Positions 8,370 through 15,891 of a stretch of 44,235 nt of DNA are shown one piece after another. Each line of letters starts with the position of its first letter. The first letter of the stretch is position 1. Under the pieces are notes generated by a model. It was not told where the DNA came from. It ran no database searches and worked only from the letters and a program-made list of their open reading frames with translations. Source of the DNA: Fibrobacter sp. UBA4309 (GTDB lineage: Bacteria; Fibrobacterota; Fibrobacteria; Fibrobacterales; Fibrobacteraceae); contig NZ_DGUN01000052.1 in the NCBI RefSeq assembly GCF_002395745.1, positions 1-44,235 on the forward strand, written 5' to 3'. A program made the translations under genes and the position numbers.

Positions 8370-9788
8370 CTAGAACTGGAAATACAGGAACGGGTTGTAG
8401 CTCTGGGTAAACAGCGCTAGCGTCGCGAGCACAAAGAGCCCGAGCGCGACGGCAGCCTTCCAGGGTTTCACCTCGTTGCACCAGTCGAAACTGCGGAATT
8501 TCCAGAACGAAAGCAGGGCCGCCACGGCCATGAACACGACGCACGTGGGCGTGAAGATTTCGGCCGTAAGGATGGCATCGGACGTACTCACCGGCATAAG
8601 CCCAAGCATCGTCTTCCACAGGCGCCACGCCTCGCCGATGTTGTCGGCGCGGAACAGCACCCAGCCGAACAGCACGAGCACCTGCGTAATCAGAATCTGC
8701 ACCACGCGGGGCGCCTTGTAGTAGAGCGCGTTCTTGTTGTTCGCACGTTCCACGATCATGAAGAAGGCGTGGTAAAGCCCCCAGCAAACGAACGTCCAGT
8801 TCGCACCGTGCCACACGCCGCTCAGGAACATGACCATGAACAAATTAAAATACAGGCGCTTCTTGCCCACGCGGTTTCCACCGAGGGCAATGTAGAGGTA
8901 ATCGCGGAACCAGCTCGTGAGTGAAATATGCCAGCGCTTCCAGAATTCGGTAATGCTCCCCGAGCGGTACGGGCCGTTGAAGTTGCGCGGGAAATGGAAC
9001 CCGAGCATCAGTCCGAGGCCAATCGCCATGTTGCTATATGCCGAGAAGTCGAAATAAATCTGGAACATGTAGGCAAGGCTACCCCACCATGTATTGAGCA
9101 CGCCCGGAGCGTCCGCCGCAAACACGCGGTCGGCGATGATGCCCACCTGGTTCGCGAGGAAAATCTTCTCCGCAAAACCGAAACTGAAGAACATGATGCC
9201 ACGCACGAAGTTCTCGAGCGTATGCGTGCGGGTCGCCAATTCCTCGGCCACCGTATTGTAGCGCACGATCGGGCCCGCCACGAGCTGCGGGAACAGCGCC
9301 ACATAGCAAGCGAACGTCACAAAATCCTTGACCGGAGGGGCCGTGCCGCGCCATACGTCAATCGCGTAGCTCATGGACTGGAACGTATAGAACGAGATGC
9401 CCACCGGCAAAAGCACCGTCATCACCGAGAACGGCTCACAGCCGAGCTTGGCCACAACATCGTTGATGACGCCCATGCCGAACATGTAGTACTTGAAGAA
9501 CCCGAGCGCACCGAGGTTCACGACAATCGCCGCAAGGAGGGCCAAGTTACGCTGCCGCTTGCTCGCACCAGGCGCAGAGATAAAGCGCCCGCTCACGTAC
9601 ACGACGAGCGTCGAGCCGAACATCAGGAATACGAGCCACGGTTCGAGCCAACCGTAAAAGATGTAACTGAAAATCGTGATGAAAAAGTTCAGGCCGGAAT
9701 GCTTGACCCCGGCACGGAACAGCACAAAGTAGCCGACCAGGAACGTCGGCAGAAAGTAGAACAGGAAAATCTGGGAAGAAAAAACCAT
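8370..9788 (-). CDS. MBOAT-family membrane O-acyltransferase (AlgI/DltB-like)
   Basis: A 472-residue polytopic membrane protein of the MBOAT family, which moves acyl groups across or onto extracytoplasmic polymers. It begins with a membrane segment (SSQIFLFYFLPTFLVGYF). It carries the AlgI-type blocks LPVGISFYTFQSMSYAIDVW, LFPQLVAGPIVRY, IYFDFSAYSNMAIGLG, FWKRWHISLTSWFRDYLYI and the catalytic-His block LSGVWHGANWTF. AlgI-like proteins act with an SGNH-fold transferase (AlgJ/AlgX-type); none is adjacent, although the C-terminal domain of the large lipoprotein at 34537-37686 resembles one. It sits 83 bp downstream of a small secreted-protein gene on the same strand and 49 bp upstream of scpB. 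The target could be a surface polysaccharide; this is inference. Confidence 0.93.
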   Translation of the reverse strand: MVFSSQIFLFYFLPTFLVGYFVLFRAGVKHSGLNFFITIFSYIFYGWLEPWLVFLMFGSTLVVYVSGRFISAPGASKRQRNLALLAAIVVNLGALGFFKYYMFGMGVINDVVAKLGCEPFSVMTVLLPVGISFYTFQSMSYAIDVWRGTAPPVKDFVTFACYVALFPQLVAGPIVRYNTVAEELATRTHTLENFVRGIMFFSFGFAEKIFLANQVGIIADRVFAADAPGVLNTWWGSLAYMFQIYFDFSAYSNMAIGLGLMLGFHFPRNFNGPYRSGSITEFWKRWHISLTSWFRDYLYIALGGNRVGKKRLYFNLFMVMFLSGVWHGANWTFVCWGLYHAFFMIVERANNKNALYYKAPRVVQILITQVLVLFGWVLFRADNIGEAWRLWKTMLGLMPVSTSDAILTAEIFTPTCVVFMAVAALLSFWKFRSFDWCNEVKPWKAAVALGLFVLATLALFTQSYNPFLYFQF

Positions 9789-9802
9789 AAGTCCGTTGAT
9801 AG

Positions 9803-9859
9803 ATTCCGGCTCGGAGGCCGGAATGACGCATTCACGTCATGGCGGACCAGATCCGCCAT
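9803..9859. repeat. Three abutting perfect hairpins
   Basis: Three perfect inverted repeats packed end to end, with the last bases of one arm reused by the next: ATTCCGGC/GCCGGAAT (9803-9810 and 9817-9824), ATGACG/CGTCAT (9823-9828 and 9835-9840), ATGGCGGA/TCCGCCAT (9839-9846 and 9852-9859). They fill most of the gap between the small secreted-protein gene and the MBOAT gene. No U-tract follows on either strand, so this is not a classical terminator; an RNA-processing, stabilising or attenuating structure, or a REP-type repeat, is possible. Confidence 0.8.
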
Positions 9860-9870
9860 CTAAACCCTAT

Positions 9871-10272
9871 TTATTCATTCACCTCGATGGCCAGATAGCG
9901 CGGGGATTCGTCGTCAAAATACTCGTCCTCGACAGCTCCGTCCCAGTTGCCTTCGAGAGGGATAATCTTGAGCGTGTGCTTGGCCTTCGCCTTGAACTCG
10001 CCCACGTTGCCCTTGCTCTTGTCGGCCATCTTGTCCTTGACCTTGCCGCGCGCGATAAGCGGGTTGTAAACGCCCACGAGGATTTCCTTCGCGTCGAGCT
10101 TGCCGGAGACCACCTTCTGCACCTTGTACTTGAACACGTACACGTAGCTGTACAGGTCGTTGCTCGGCATCTTGCCCGGGATTTCGGTCAGGCGGGCTTC
10201 GACAGTCACGGGATCAGCCGCCAGCGTAAAAGCCGCGGCAGCGAGGATAGCGATAAAAAGCTTCTTGAACAT
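9871..10272 (-). CDS. Small secreted protein of unknown function (133 aa)
   Basis: The protein starts with a clear signal peptide, MFKKLFIAILAAAAFTLAADP, with likely cleavage after the Ala residues near position 18-19. The mature part is about 115 residues, rich in Lys and in beta-prone stretches such as DLYSYVYVFKYKVQKVVSG and ILVGVYNPLIARGK, and ends SPRYLAIEVNE. I do not recognise a family. The start at 10272 is picked over one 15 nt upstream because GGAAGGAA lies 5 nt before it on the minus strand and the signal peptide begins there. It follows the fibro-slime lipoprotein after 15 bp, so the two are almost certainly one transcript, and it precedes the MBOAT gene across the triple-hairpin spacer. 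Confidence 0.8.
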   Translation of the reverse strand: MFKKLFIAILAAAAFTLAADPVTVEARLTEIPGKMPSNDLYSYVYVFKYKVQKVVSGKLDAKEILVGVYNPLIARGKVKDKMADKSKGNVGEFKAKAKHTLKIIPLEGNWDGAVEDEYFDDESPRYLAIEVNE

Positions 10273-10287
10273 AAAGATTCCTTCCAA

Positions 10288-11736
10288 TTAAAATTTCAGG
10301 TACAGCGTCGAGCCGTCCGTACTTCTGTCCGCATAGAAAACGTGCAAATGATGCCAAGAGCCATCTTTCCATGCACCCTTGTCATCCACGCGTCCTTCGC
10401 AGGATGCTTCCAGGGGGTCTCCCGCATGGCACCCGTGACCTTCCGAAGCGAGGCTCTTCAAATCGACCTTTCCGCCGGCTGGCAGATGCGTTCCGCCCAG
10501 GTCCAAAGCCAGCACGCCATCAATAAAGACCCACAAATCACCCTGGGAAGTAAACTCGAACACCTTGCCCGCATCCTTCTTGTACTTGAACGGAGCATAG
10601 CCCATCATGGTAAAGCCGGAATTACGCAGATGACGCAGTCCAACATAATTAGTCGACATTGCAGCGCTCACGGCAGCGTCGCCCACTCTCGGTCCTCCAT
10701 TCAGCAACCACGACGCACACAAGGAGGCCGTATTCATGCCCATGTTATCTTCCTGCGTACTCGCATACTCGTAGTTATAAGGAGGGCAGTAAATCGTCAA
10801 GCTCTGGGGGCCGAACTGATTCTGGAAATCCGGATTTACCGAAACAAATTCCGACTTGTCAGAAACGGAATCCAACGGGTAGAACCCGCCATTGTTCCAG
10901 TCATACGAAATCCCCATCGAAGTTTCGTCAAGCGGATCAAGGGGCAACGTACCTTCGGAACGCTTGTTCAATTCGTTATCGGTGAACCACTGTTCAAAAT
11001 ACTTGTTGTCGCAAGCATCGCGCGCCTTGACAATGTTCGGCTCATGCAAGTTCGGCTTGCCGTTTTCCCCCTTCGGGAACGAAAGCGCCGGTTTCACCAT
11101 GCCCGACGTAAAATACACCTTCTCCGACCACAAATAGCCCTTGCAACGCTTATTGCACAGGCGAACAGAATCCGCCGTTTCCCACCCTTCCGTAGCATCG
11201 GAACAAAGGTCGTGGACAAAACCGCGCATCGTCTTGATAGGCTCTCCATCGCAATTCGCAAACTCGCCATACCAGACTTGTGTGGAATTTTCAAGAAGCG
11301 GCGTTCCGTATTCGGGAGTCGTCTGACTTCCACAACCATAAACCGCATAGCCGTCGGGAATCACGCGGCGCGCCAACCACTCCTCGTTGTCCCCATAACC
11401 GGGAAAGTTCCACGTATCAAAAGTACTGCCACGTGCAGCCGTCTGACTTTCGTAGGCAGCCGACTGGAAATTATCGAAATCCGGATAGCCCGCCTCGAAG
11501 TCCCGCAAAACGATTTCCAGTTCCTTGATATCTTCACTCGCATCGGCCGGATCAATACCGGCTTTCGAATCCGAGTTATTCTCAGACTGGTTTCCAGATT
11601 GACCTTCTGACTGATTCTCGACATCTTCTACAACTGTCGTAGAAGAATCCGAATTTTCACAACCAAGGACTGCTAGAGTCCAGAGACCCGCAATGCAAAG
11701 ACGCAATATTCTATTCAAATCAATCCCCCGTTTCAT
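10288..11736 (-). CDS. Lipoprotein with fibro-slime domain
   Basis: A protein of about 482 residues with a lipoprotein signal (LWTLAVLGC, lipobox Cys near residue 19), then a Ser/Asn/Gln-rich linker, then an extracellular region. The C-terminal 130 residues carry the fibro-slime pattern: HLRNSGFTMMGYAPFKYK, FEFTSQGDLWVFIDGVLALD, GGTHLPAGGKVDL and HHLHVFYADRS. This domain (TIGR02148) is shared by Fibrobacter and slime-mould proteins and is related to PA14-type carbohydrate-binding folds; several Fibrobacter members have been linked to attachment to cellulose. The mature region has many Cys residues, suggesting disulfides. The Met at 11736 is preferred because GGGG lies at good spacing; a Met at 11742 is also possible. 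TATATT occurs just upstream (11749-11754, minus). Confidence 0.88.
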   Translation of the reverse strand: MKRGIDLNRILRLCIAGLWTLAVLGCENSDSSTTVVEDVENQSEGQSGNQSENNSDSKAGIDPADASEDIKELEIVLRDFEAGYPDFDNFQSAAYESQTAARGSTFDTWNFPGYGDNEEWLARRVIPDGYAVYGCGSQTTPEYGTPLLENSTQVWYGEFANCDGEPIKTMRGFVHDLCSDATEGWETADSVRLCNKRCKGYLWSEKVYFTSGMVKPALSFPKGENGKPNLHEPNIVKARDACDNKYFEQWFTDNELNKRSEGTLPLDPLDETSMGISYDWNNGGFYPLDSVSDKSEFVSVNPDFQNQFGPQSLTIYCPPYNYEYASTQEDNMGMNTASLCASWLLNGGPRVGDAAVSAAMSTNYVGLRHLRNSGFTMMGYAPFKYKKDAGKVFEFTSQGDLWVFIDGVLALDLGGTHLPAGGKVDLKSLASEGHGCHAGDPLEASCEGRVDDKGAWKDGSWHHLHVFYADRSTDGSTLYLKF

Positions 11737-11755
11737 TTCCATATCCCCAATATAG

Positions 11756-11790
11756 CAAAACAAAGAACCCCGCTCTTTCGAACGGGGTTC
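11756..11790 (-). terminator. Rho-independent terminator of tRNA-Asn
   Basis: On the minus strand the hairpin GAACCCCG/CGGGGTTC (11783-11790 with 11765-11772) is followed by TTTGTTTTG, five bases after the tRNA 3' end. Stem and T-run are both strong. Confidence 0.88.
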
Positions 11791-11794
11791 TAAG

Positions 11795-11867
11795 CTGCTT
11801 CACTTGGACTCGAACCAAGGACAACGCGATTAACAGTCGCGGGCTCTACCAACTGAGCTATGAAGCA
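11795..11867 (-). tRNA. tRNA-Asn(GTT)
   Basis: A 73-nt cloverleaf on the minus strand. Acceptor stem TGCTTCA pairs with TGAAGCA. The D arm is GCTC...GAGC, the anticodon loop CTGTTAA gives anticodon GTT, and the T arm is CTTGG-TTCGAGT-CCAAG. T8 and A9 are present. The U1-A72 pair and G73 discriminator match asparagine identity. CCA is not encoded. It is a single-gene transcript between a strong promoter and a strong terminator. Confidence 0.97.
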
Positions 11868-11887
11868 TCGTCTGTTAGACGAACCCA

Positions 11888-11915
11888 AATATAGATATTC
11901 CTGTTCCTTTGTCAA
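11888..11915 (-). promoter_or_regulatory. Promoter of tRNA-Asn
   Basis: Minus strand: consensus -35 TTGACA (11910-11915) and -10 TATATT (11888-11893) separated by 16 nt. The start site would be about 14 nt before the tRNA. This is the best sigma-70-type promoter in the window. Confidence 0.82.
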
Positions 11916-11957
11916 GGGATTTTTAGCAAAAAATTTGCGTTTTTTCGCTTAAATTCG

Positions 11958-12788
11958 TCAAAATGACGACCGGCTACGCATCAAAGCAATCTCTTTCGCG
12001 TACCCGGGCAGTTCGTTCGGCGTTTCCAGATAGAACGGCAAAGTCTTCAACGAAGGGTGGTTTACCACGCGTACAAGCGCTTCCAAACCGATAAAACCGG
12101 CCCCGATGACCTCGTGGCGGTCCTTGTGGCTTGCCAGCGGGTTCTTGCTGTCGTTCAAATGGATAGCATGGAGTCTAGAGAGCCCGATAACCTTGTCGAA
12201 CTGTTCCAGCACCCAGTCCAGGCGGTTCACGATGTCGTAGCCGCCGTCGTGCACGTGGCAGGTGTCGAGGCAAACCCCGACCTTGTCCGAGAGTTCCACG
12301 CGGTCTATAATCGCCCGCAGTTCCTCGAAGTTGCGCCCGACCTCGCTTCCCTTCCCCGCCATGGTCTCGAGAAGCACCATTGTCTTCAGGTCGGGGCGCA
12401 GAATCGCGTTCAGGTGGTCGGCAATCAGTTCTATCCCGCGTTCTACGCCCTGCTTCACGTGACTCCCGGGGTGGAAGTTGTACATCGCTCCCGGAAAGTG
12501 GTCCATGCGCCACAGGTCGTCCTTCATCACGTCGCGGGCATAGTCGCGCAACCCCGGGTCCGCCGCACACGGGTTCAGCGTGTAGGGAGCGTGCGCAAGC
12601 GCCGGACCGAAGCCGTTCTCGCGCATCAGGTCCACCAGTGCGGCAGCATCGACCTTGTCGAACGGCTTCGCGGCACCGCCGCGCGGGTTGCGGGTAAAGA
12701 ACTGGAAAACATTGGCCCCGATAGAAAGGGCATCCTTCCCCATGGCCAAGAAGCCAGAGGAAGAAGAGAGATGACAGCCTATAAACAT
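11958..12788 (-). CDS. nfo: Deoxyribonuclease IV (AP endonuclease)
   Basis: A 276-residue endonuclease IV, about the usual length. It cuts the DNA backbone 5' of abasic sites in base-excision repair, using three Zn ions held in a TIM barrel. The expected metal-ligand blocks are all present in order: MFIGCHLSSSSG at the N-terminus, LAHAPYTLN, NFHPGSH, LLETMAGKGSEVG, VCLDTCHVHDGGYD, AIHLNDSKNPLASHKDRHE and FYLETPN near the end. It starts 10 bp after the stop of the beta-helix/barrel gene on the same strand, so it may be read through from that unit, although the functions are unrelated. Confidence 0.96.
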   Translation of the reverse strand: MFIGCHLSSSSGFLAMGKDALSIGANVFQFFTRNPRGGAAKPFDKVDAAALVDLMRENGFGPALAHAPYTLNPCAADPGLRDYARDVMKDDLWRMDHFPGAMYNFHPGSHVKQGVERGIELIADHLNAILRPDLKTMVLLETMAGKGSEVGRNFEELRAIIDRVELSDKVGVCLDTCHVHDGGYDIVNRLDWVLEQFDKVIGLSRLHAIHLNDSKNPLASHKDRHEVIGAGFIGLEALVRVVNHPSLKTLPFYLETPNELPGYAKEIALMRSRSSF

Positions 12789-12798
12789 GTGGAATTCG

Positions 12799-15700
12799 CT
12801 AGAACGAATAATTGATGGAAACGGTGCCGAACAAATCCTTGTATTCGTCCGACTTGTAGTCCGGGCGGTAAGCGCAATAGGCTCCCACGGTCCATTCCGA
12901 AGTCAGGCTCCCGGTATGCGTAAACCGCAGGGTTCCGCTACCCGAAACGTCCATTTCCTTTTCCTTGATGCGGGAACCTTCTTCGTCACGGTTCAGGAAT
13001 TCCTGCCTGAAGCTTGCCGCGAGCAGCAAATCCAGGAAGTTCTTCGAAAGGGGAATCGTCATGTTGTCCCCGACGTTCCATTCGAAATCGGTCATGTCGT
13101 CGCGGTTGTAAATCTTGTAGCGAGGAGTCACCGAGAACATGTTGCGGAACCCGCCCACCGTCGTCGTCAGCGACACGGGATAGCGCTGTTCAAAGTAGTC
13201 TCCGCCGTGGAAATAATATCCCAACAGGCCGTAGGTCTTGTCTTCAAAGTCGAATCCTTCCAGCAGGTCGTCCTGCTCGAATTTAGACATGTCCCTACGC
13301 AGCGTCCATACGCCACCCACCTTGAGAATATTCTTGGGAAGGTCGAACCTGAATCCCAGCTTGAATATATGCCTCATGATGCGCTCGTTGAATTCCGTAG
13401 CCAGGTAAGGCTTATTTCTCAAGGAATAGTATTCCGCCCAGCGTACCGAGTCAATCTTCAACGTGTCGTTTGTCCTCTCGACATCTACCGTAGAGCGGCC
13501 CTTAACGGGTTCGAACCAGGAATCGTCGAAAACCCCGGACTCCGCAGAGTAGTCCCCGAACAGGCGTTGGCTAGTGCTGCGGGTGCGGTAATCCATATTG
13601 TAGCCTAAAGAAATCTCCAGCAGCTTGTTTACCTTGAAGTCGTTGTTGAAGTTCACGTCGTGTTCGTAGAGCGTGCGGTCTTCGTCCTGTTCGTGCTTTT
13701 CGAGCCAGTCATTGTCGGCACCGGGAACAAGTCCCAGCTTTTCACCTTCTGCCATGCCGAATACGTTATAGGCAGTGCCATGCGCCGCATTCTCGACATT
13801 GATTTTGTAGTTGAAATTCATTTTCCAGAAATCAAAAATCTTTCTGTCCAGGCTTCCGTACACTTCCCTGGAATTCTGCAGCAAATCCGGAGAACCGGCA
13901 CTGTAGTAGTCGGCACCGACAAAGCGCACATAACCGGAAAGCAACGTCTTGCCGAGTTCCCAGCGGAGCGATCCCGTAAACGCGAGATTCTGTCCGTCCC
14001 AGTTCTTGATTTCTGCGGGGGATTCCGCACGCGAGCTGTAGTCGTCCCTGAGCGACTTCGCCTGCGCCAACAGGGACTTCAACTTGGTCTGCAGTTCCGA
14101 TTTCGACTTCATCGTATTGTCGCCAAAGAACTCCTCGAGTTCCTCGTATGTCATGAGGTCCACGAGTGCAGGGTTGTTCATAAGCCTACGAATCTTGGTC
14201 AGGTTCGACGCATCGAGACCGGCACCGACAAACACCTCGTTGATAGCGCGTTGCAAAGACGCATTCGCCGTATCGGCCGCACCGACAGCAATCTGGCCGT
14301 TCAGCTCGACATCGCCCGGGAACAGGAGCCAGTTTCCATCGGCAAAGAAAGTCTTGGACGACATCACGGGAGAGAAGGTATTGGCATCCTTCTTCGAGCC
14401 GTCACGCAGCAGCGGGTCGTCCAGGAAGTCCTTGCTGCCGATAAAGCCCAAGGTACCGTTAAAGCGGCGGTGCATGTTCCAGCGGACCTTTCCGCCCACC
14501 AGGAGCTTCTGCGGTTCCACTTCGCCGTCCTCGATGTAATCCTTGTAGATATCCTCGTTGCGGTCGCCAAGCAGTTTCGGCTTCTGGACTTCACCACCAT
14601 AGGCGGACACGACAAACAGCGGCGAGCCGTTCGCATTATGGAACAAGTTCAAGTCATAGGAACCGCCCAGCACATTCACTCCGGCCATATAGATGTTGCC
14701 GCCCGAAAGGAACACGTCACCGAGAGCCAGGCGCTGCATCTTGTCGGAATAGACGGCAAGCACGTTCTCGGGGTCAAAATGGTTCCAGGTATCGGCAGAG
14801 AGGTTGGCAGAAAATTCGAAACTCTTGCCGTCCGTCGATTCCATGAGCAAGTAGGCGTTGAGTTCGCCGAAAAGTCCAGGAACCTGGAAGTAGTTGATGT
14901 ACTTATCCTTCGATTCCACCGTATCGGTACCTACGATATAGGCTTCGCCGGTCCTGTTGGTGCGGGTCAGCACGTGATGGTAACCCATAATCGCCTCGAT
15001 ATTCCCGCTACGCGACCACGAGACATCGCCTTCGGCATAGGTACTCTTGGGCGGAGCCGCACGGAAAATCTCCGCGACCGGATTCCGGGGTTCTTCGGGC
15101 AAGGAATTCGTTATATGCTTGCCGCCCTGTTCCAGATTCTTCTGGTTACGGAGCGCCACCTTCTTAAGGTCGTCGTGCGGGACGTCGTTTGCCACGAGGC
15201 CGACGCGGTTCTGCTCGATCTGCGAACGCAACTGGCGCACGGAATTGTTTTCCATGTCGACAAAGCCGTAATCGTTATGGGCAATCTTGGAAGACTGTAT
15301 TTCGACATACGACTTCTGGCCGGCCAAGAAACCGATATGGTTATTGAAAATCTCGCAGGAATTCAGGTTGACCTGGGCTTCATTTGCCGCCCATACAGAG
15401 ACGCCCTTATTGAATTTGAACTTGCTCCACTGCACGTTGACCGAAGCAGAACGAGCATAGAGGCCAATCTGGTTCACGCCTTCAACATTCACGTTCTTCA
15501 GTTCCAGCACGCCGTTCTCTACGGCGATACCGACTTCGGCATTGTGGATTTCGACATTCTGGAATCCGGCACTGTGCTGGCCCGTGATAGAAATACCGTT
15601 CCATGACGCATAGCCCGGAGCCGGGCGCATCACGACAGGCATCTGCGAAGACCCGTCCACCGCGATAGAACCGCCCTGTATGTCGAGACCTGCCCCAGCA

Positions 15701-15891
15701 ACGAATTCCATGACGACGCCCGCTTCTACGAGAAGGGCGCGGCCTTCGGGCACGACAATAGTTTCAGAAACAAGATAAGGGGATCCTTCGGCTTTCAGGA
15801 ATCCCGAATATTCGCCCTTTATCTCCGTCCTAGCAAAAGCCAACGCGGCAATCGCCAACGTCAGCCCAGTCAGCCTCATTCCCCAATTCAT
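12799..15891 (-). CDS. Outer-membrane protein: beta-helix plus beta-barrel (1030 aa)
   Basis: The signal peptide is MNWGMRLTGLTLAIAALAFA. Residues about 30-230 look like a right-handed parallel beta-helix, with regular rungs such as NGISITGQHSAGFQNVEIHN, AEVGIAVENGVLELKNVNVE and ASVNVQWSKFKFNKGVSVW. The remaining 750 residues are rich in alternating aromatic/polar strands of outer-membrane type (for example GYYFHGGDYFEQRYPVSLTT and VTPRYKIYNRDD) and the protein ends in ...GTVSINYSF, a terminal aromatic typical of beta-barrel proteins. I do not recognise a named family. The start codon overlaps the stop of the FecR-domain gene (TAATG, 15889-15893), so the pair is translationally coupled. A surface-exposed or export role is inferred; an enzyme (polysaccharide lyase-type helix) is less likely because of the large barrel. 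Confidence 0.78.
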   Translation of the reverse strand: MNWGMRLTGLTLAIAALAFARTEIKGEYSGFLKAEGSPYLVSETIVVPEGRALLVEAGVVMEFVAGAGLDIQGGSIAVDGSSQMPVVMRPAPGYASWNGISITGQHSAGFQNVEIHNAEVGIAVENGVLELKNVNVEGVNQIGLYARSASVNVQWSKFKFNKGVSVWAANEAQVNLNSCEIFNNHIGFLAGQKSYVEIQSSKIAHNDYGFVDMENNSVRQLRSQIEQNRVGLVANDVPHDDLKKVALRNQKNLEQGGKHITNSLPEEPRNPVAEIFRAAPPKSTYAEGDVSWSRSGNIEAIMGYHHVLTRTNRTGEAYIVGTDTVESKDKYINYFQVPGLFGELNAYLLMESTDGKSFEFSANLSADTWNHFDPENVLAVYSDKMQRLALGDVFLSGGNIYMAGVNVLGGSYDLNLFHNANGSPLFVVSAYGGEVQKPKLLGDRNEDIYKDYIEDGEVEPQKLLVGGKVRWNMHRRFNGTLGFIGSKDFLDDPLLRDGSKKDANTFSPVMSSKTFFADGNWLLFPGDVELNGQIAVGAADTANASLQRAINEVFVGAGLDASNLTKIRRLMNNPALVDLMTYEELEEFFGDNTMKSKSELQTKLKSLLAQAKSLRDDYSSRAESPAEIKNWDGQNLAFTGSLRWELGKTLLSGYVRFVGADYYSAGSPDLLQNSREVYGSLDRKIFDFWKMNFNYKINVENAAHGTAYNVFGMAEGEKLGLVPGADNDWLEKHEQDEDRTLYEHDVNFNNDFKVNKLLEISLGYNMDYRTRSTSQRLFGDYSAESGVFDDSWFEPVKGRSTVDVERTNDTLKIDSVRWAEYYSLRNKPYLATEFNERIMRHIFKLGFRFDLPKNILKVGGVWTLRRDMSKFEQDDLLEGFDFEDKTYGLLGYYFHGGDYFEQRYPVSLTTTVGGFRNMFSVTPRYKIYNRDDMTDFEWNVGDNMTIPLSKNFLDLLLAASFRQEFLNRDEEGSRIKEKEMDVSGSGTLRFTHTGSLTSEWTVGAYCAYRPDYKSDEYKDLFGTVSINYSF

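Noticed and set aside
13660..15606. A 648-codon open frame opposite the beta-helix/barrel gene
   Set aside because: Same cause: an antisense shadow of a gene with strong third-position bias; no recognisable domain.
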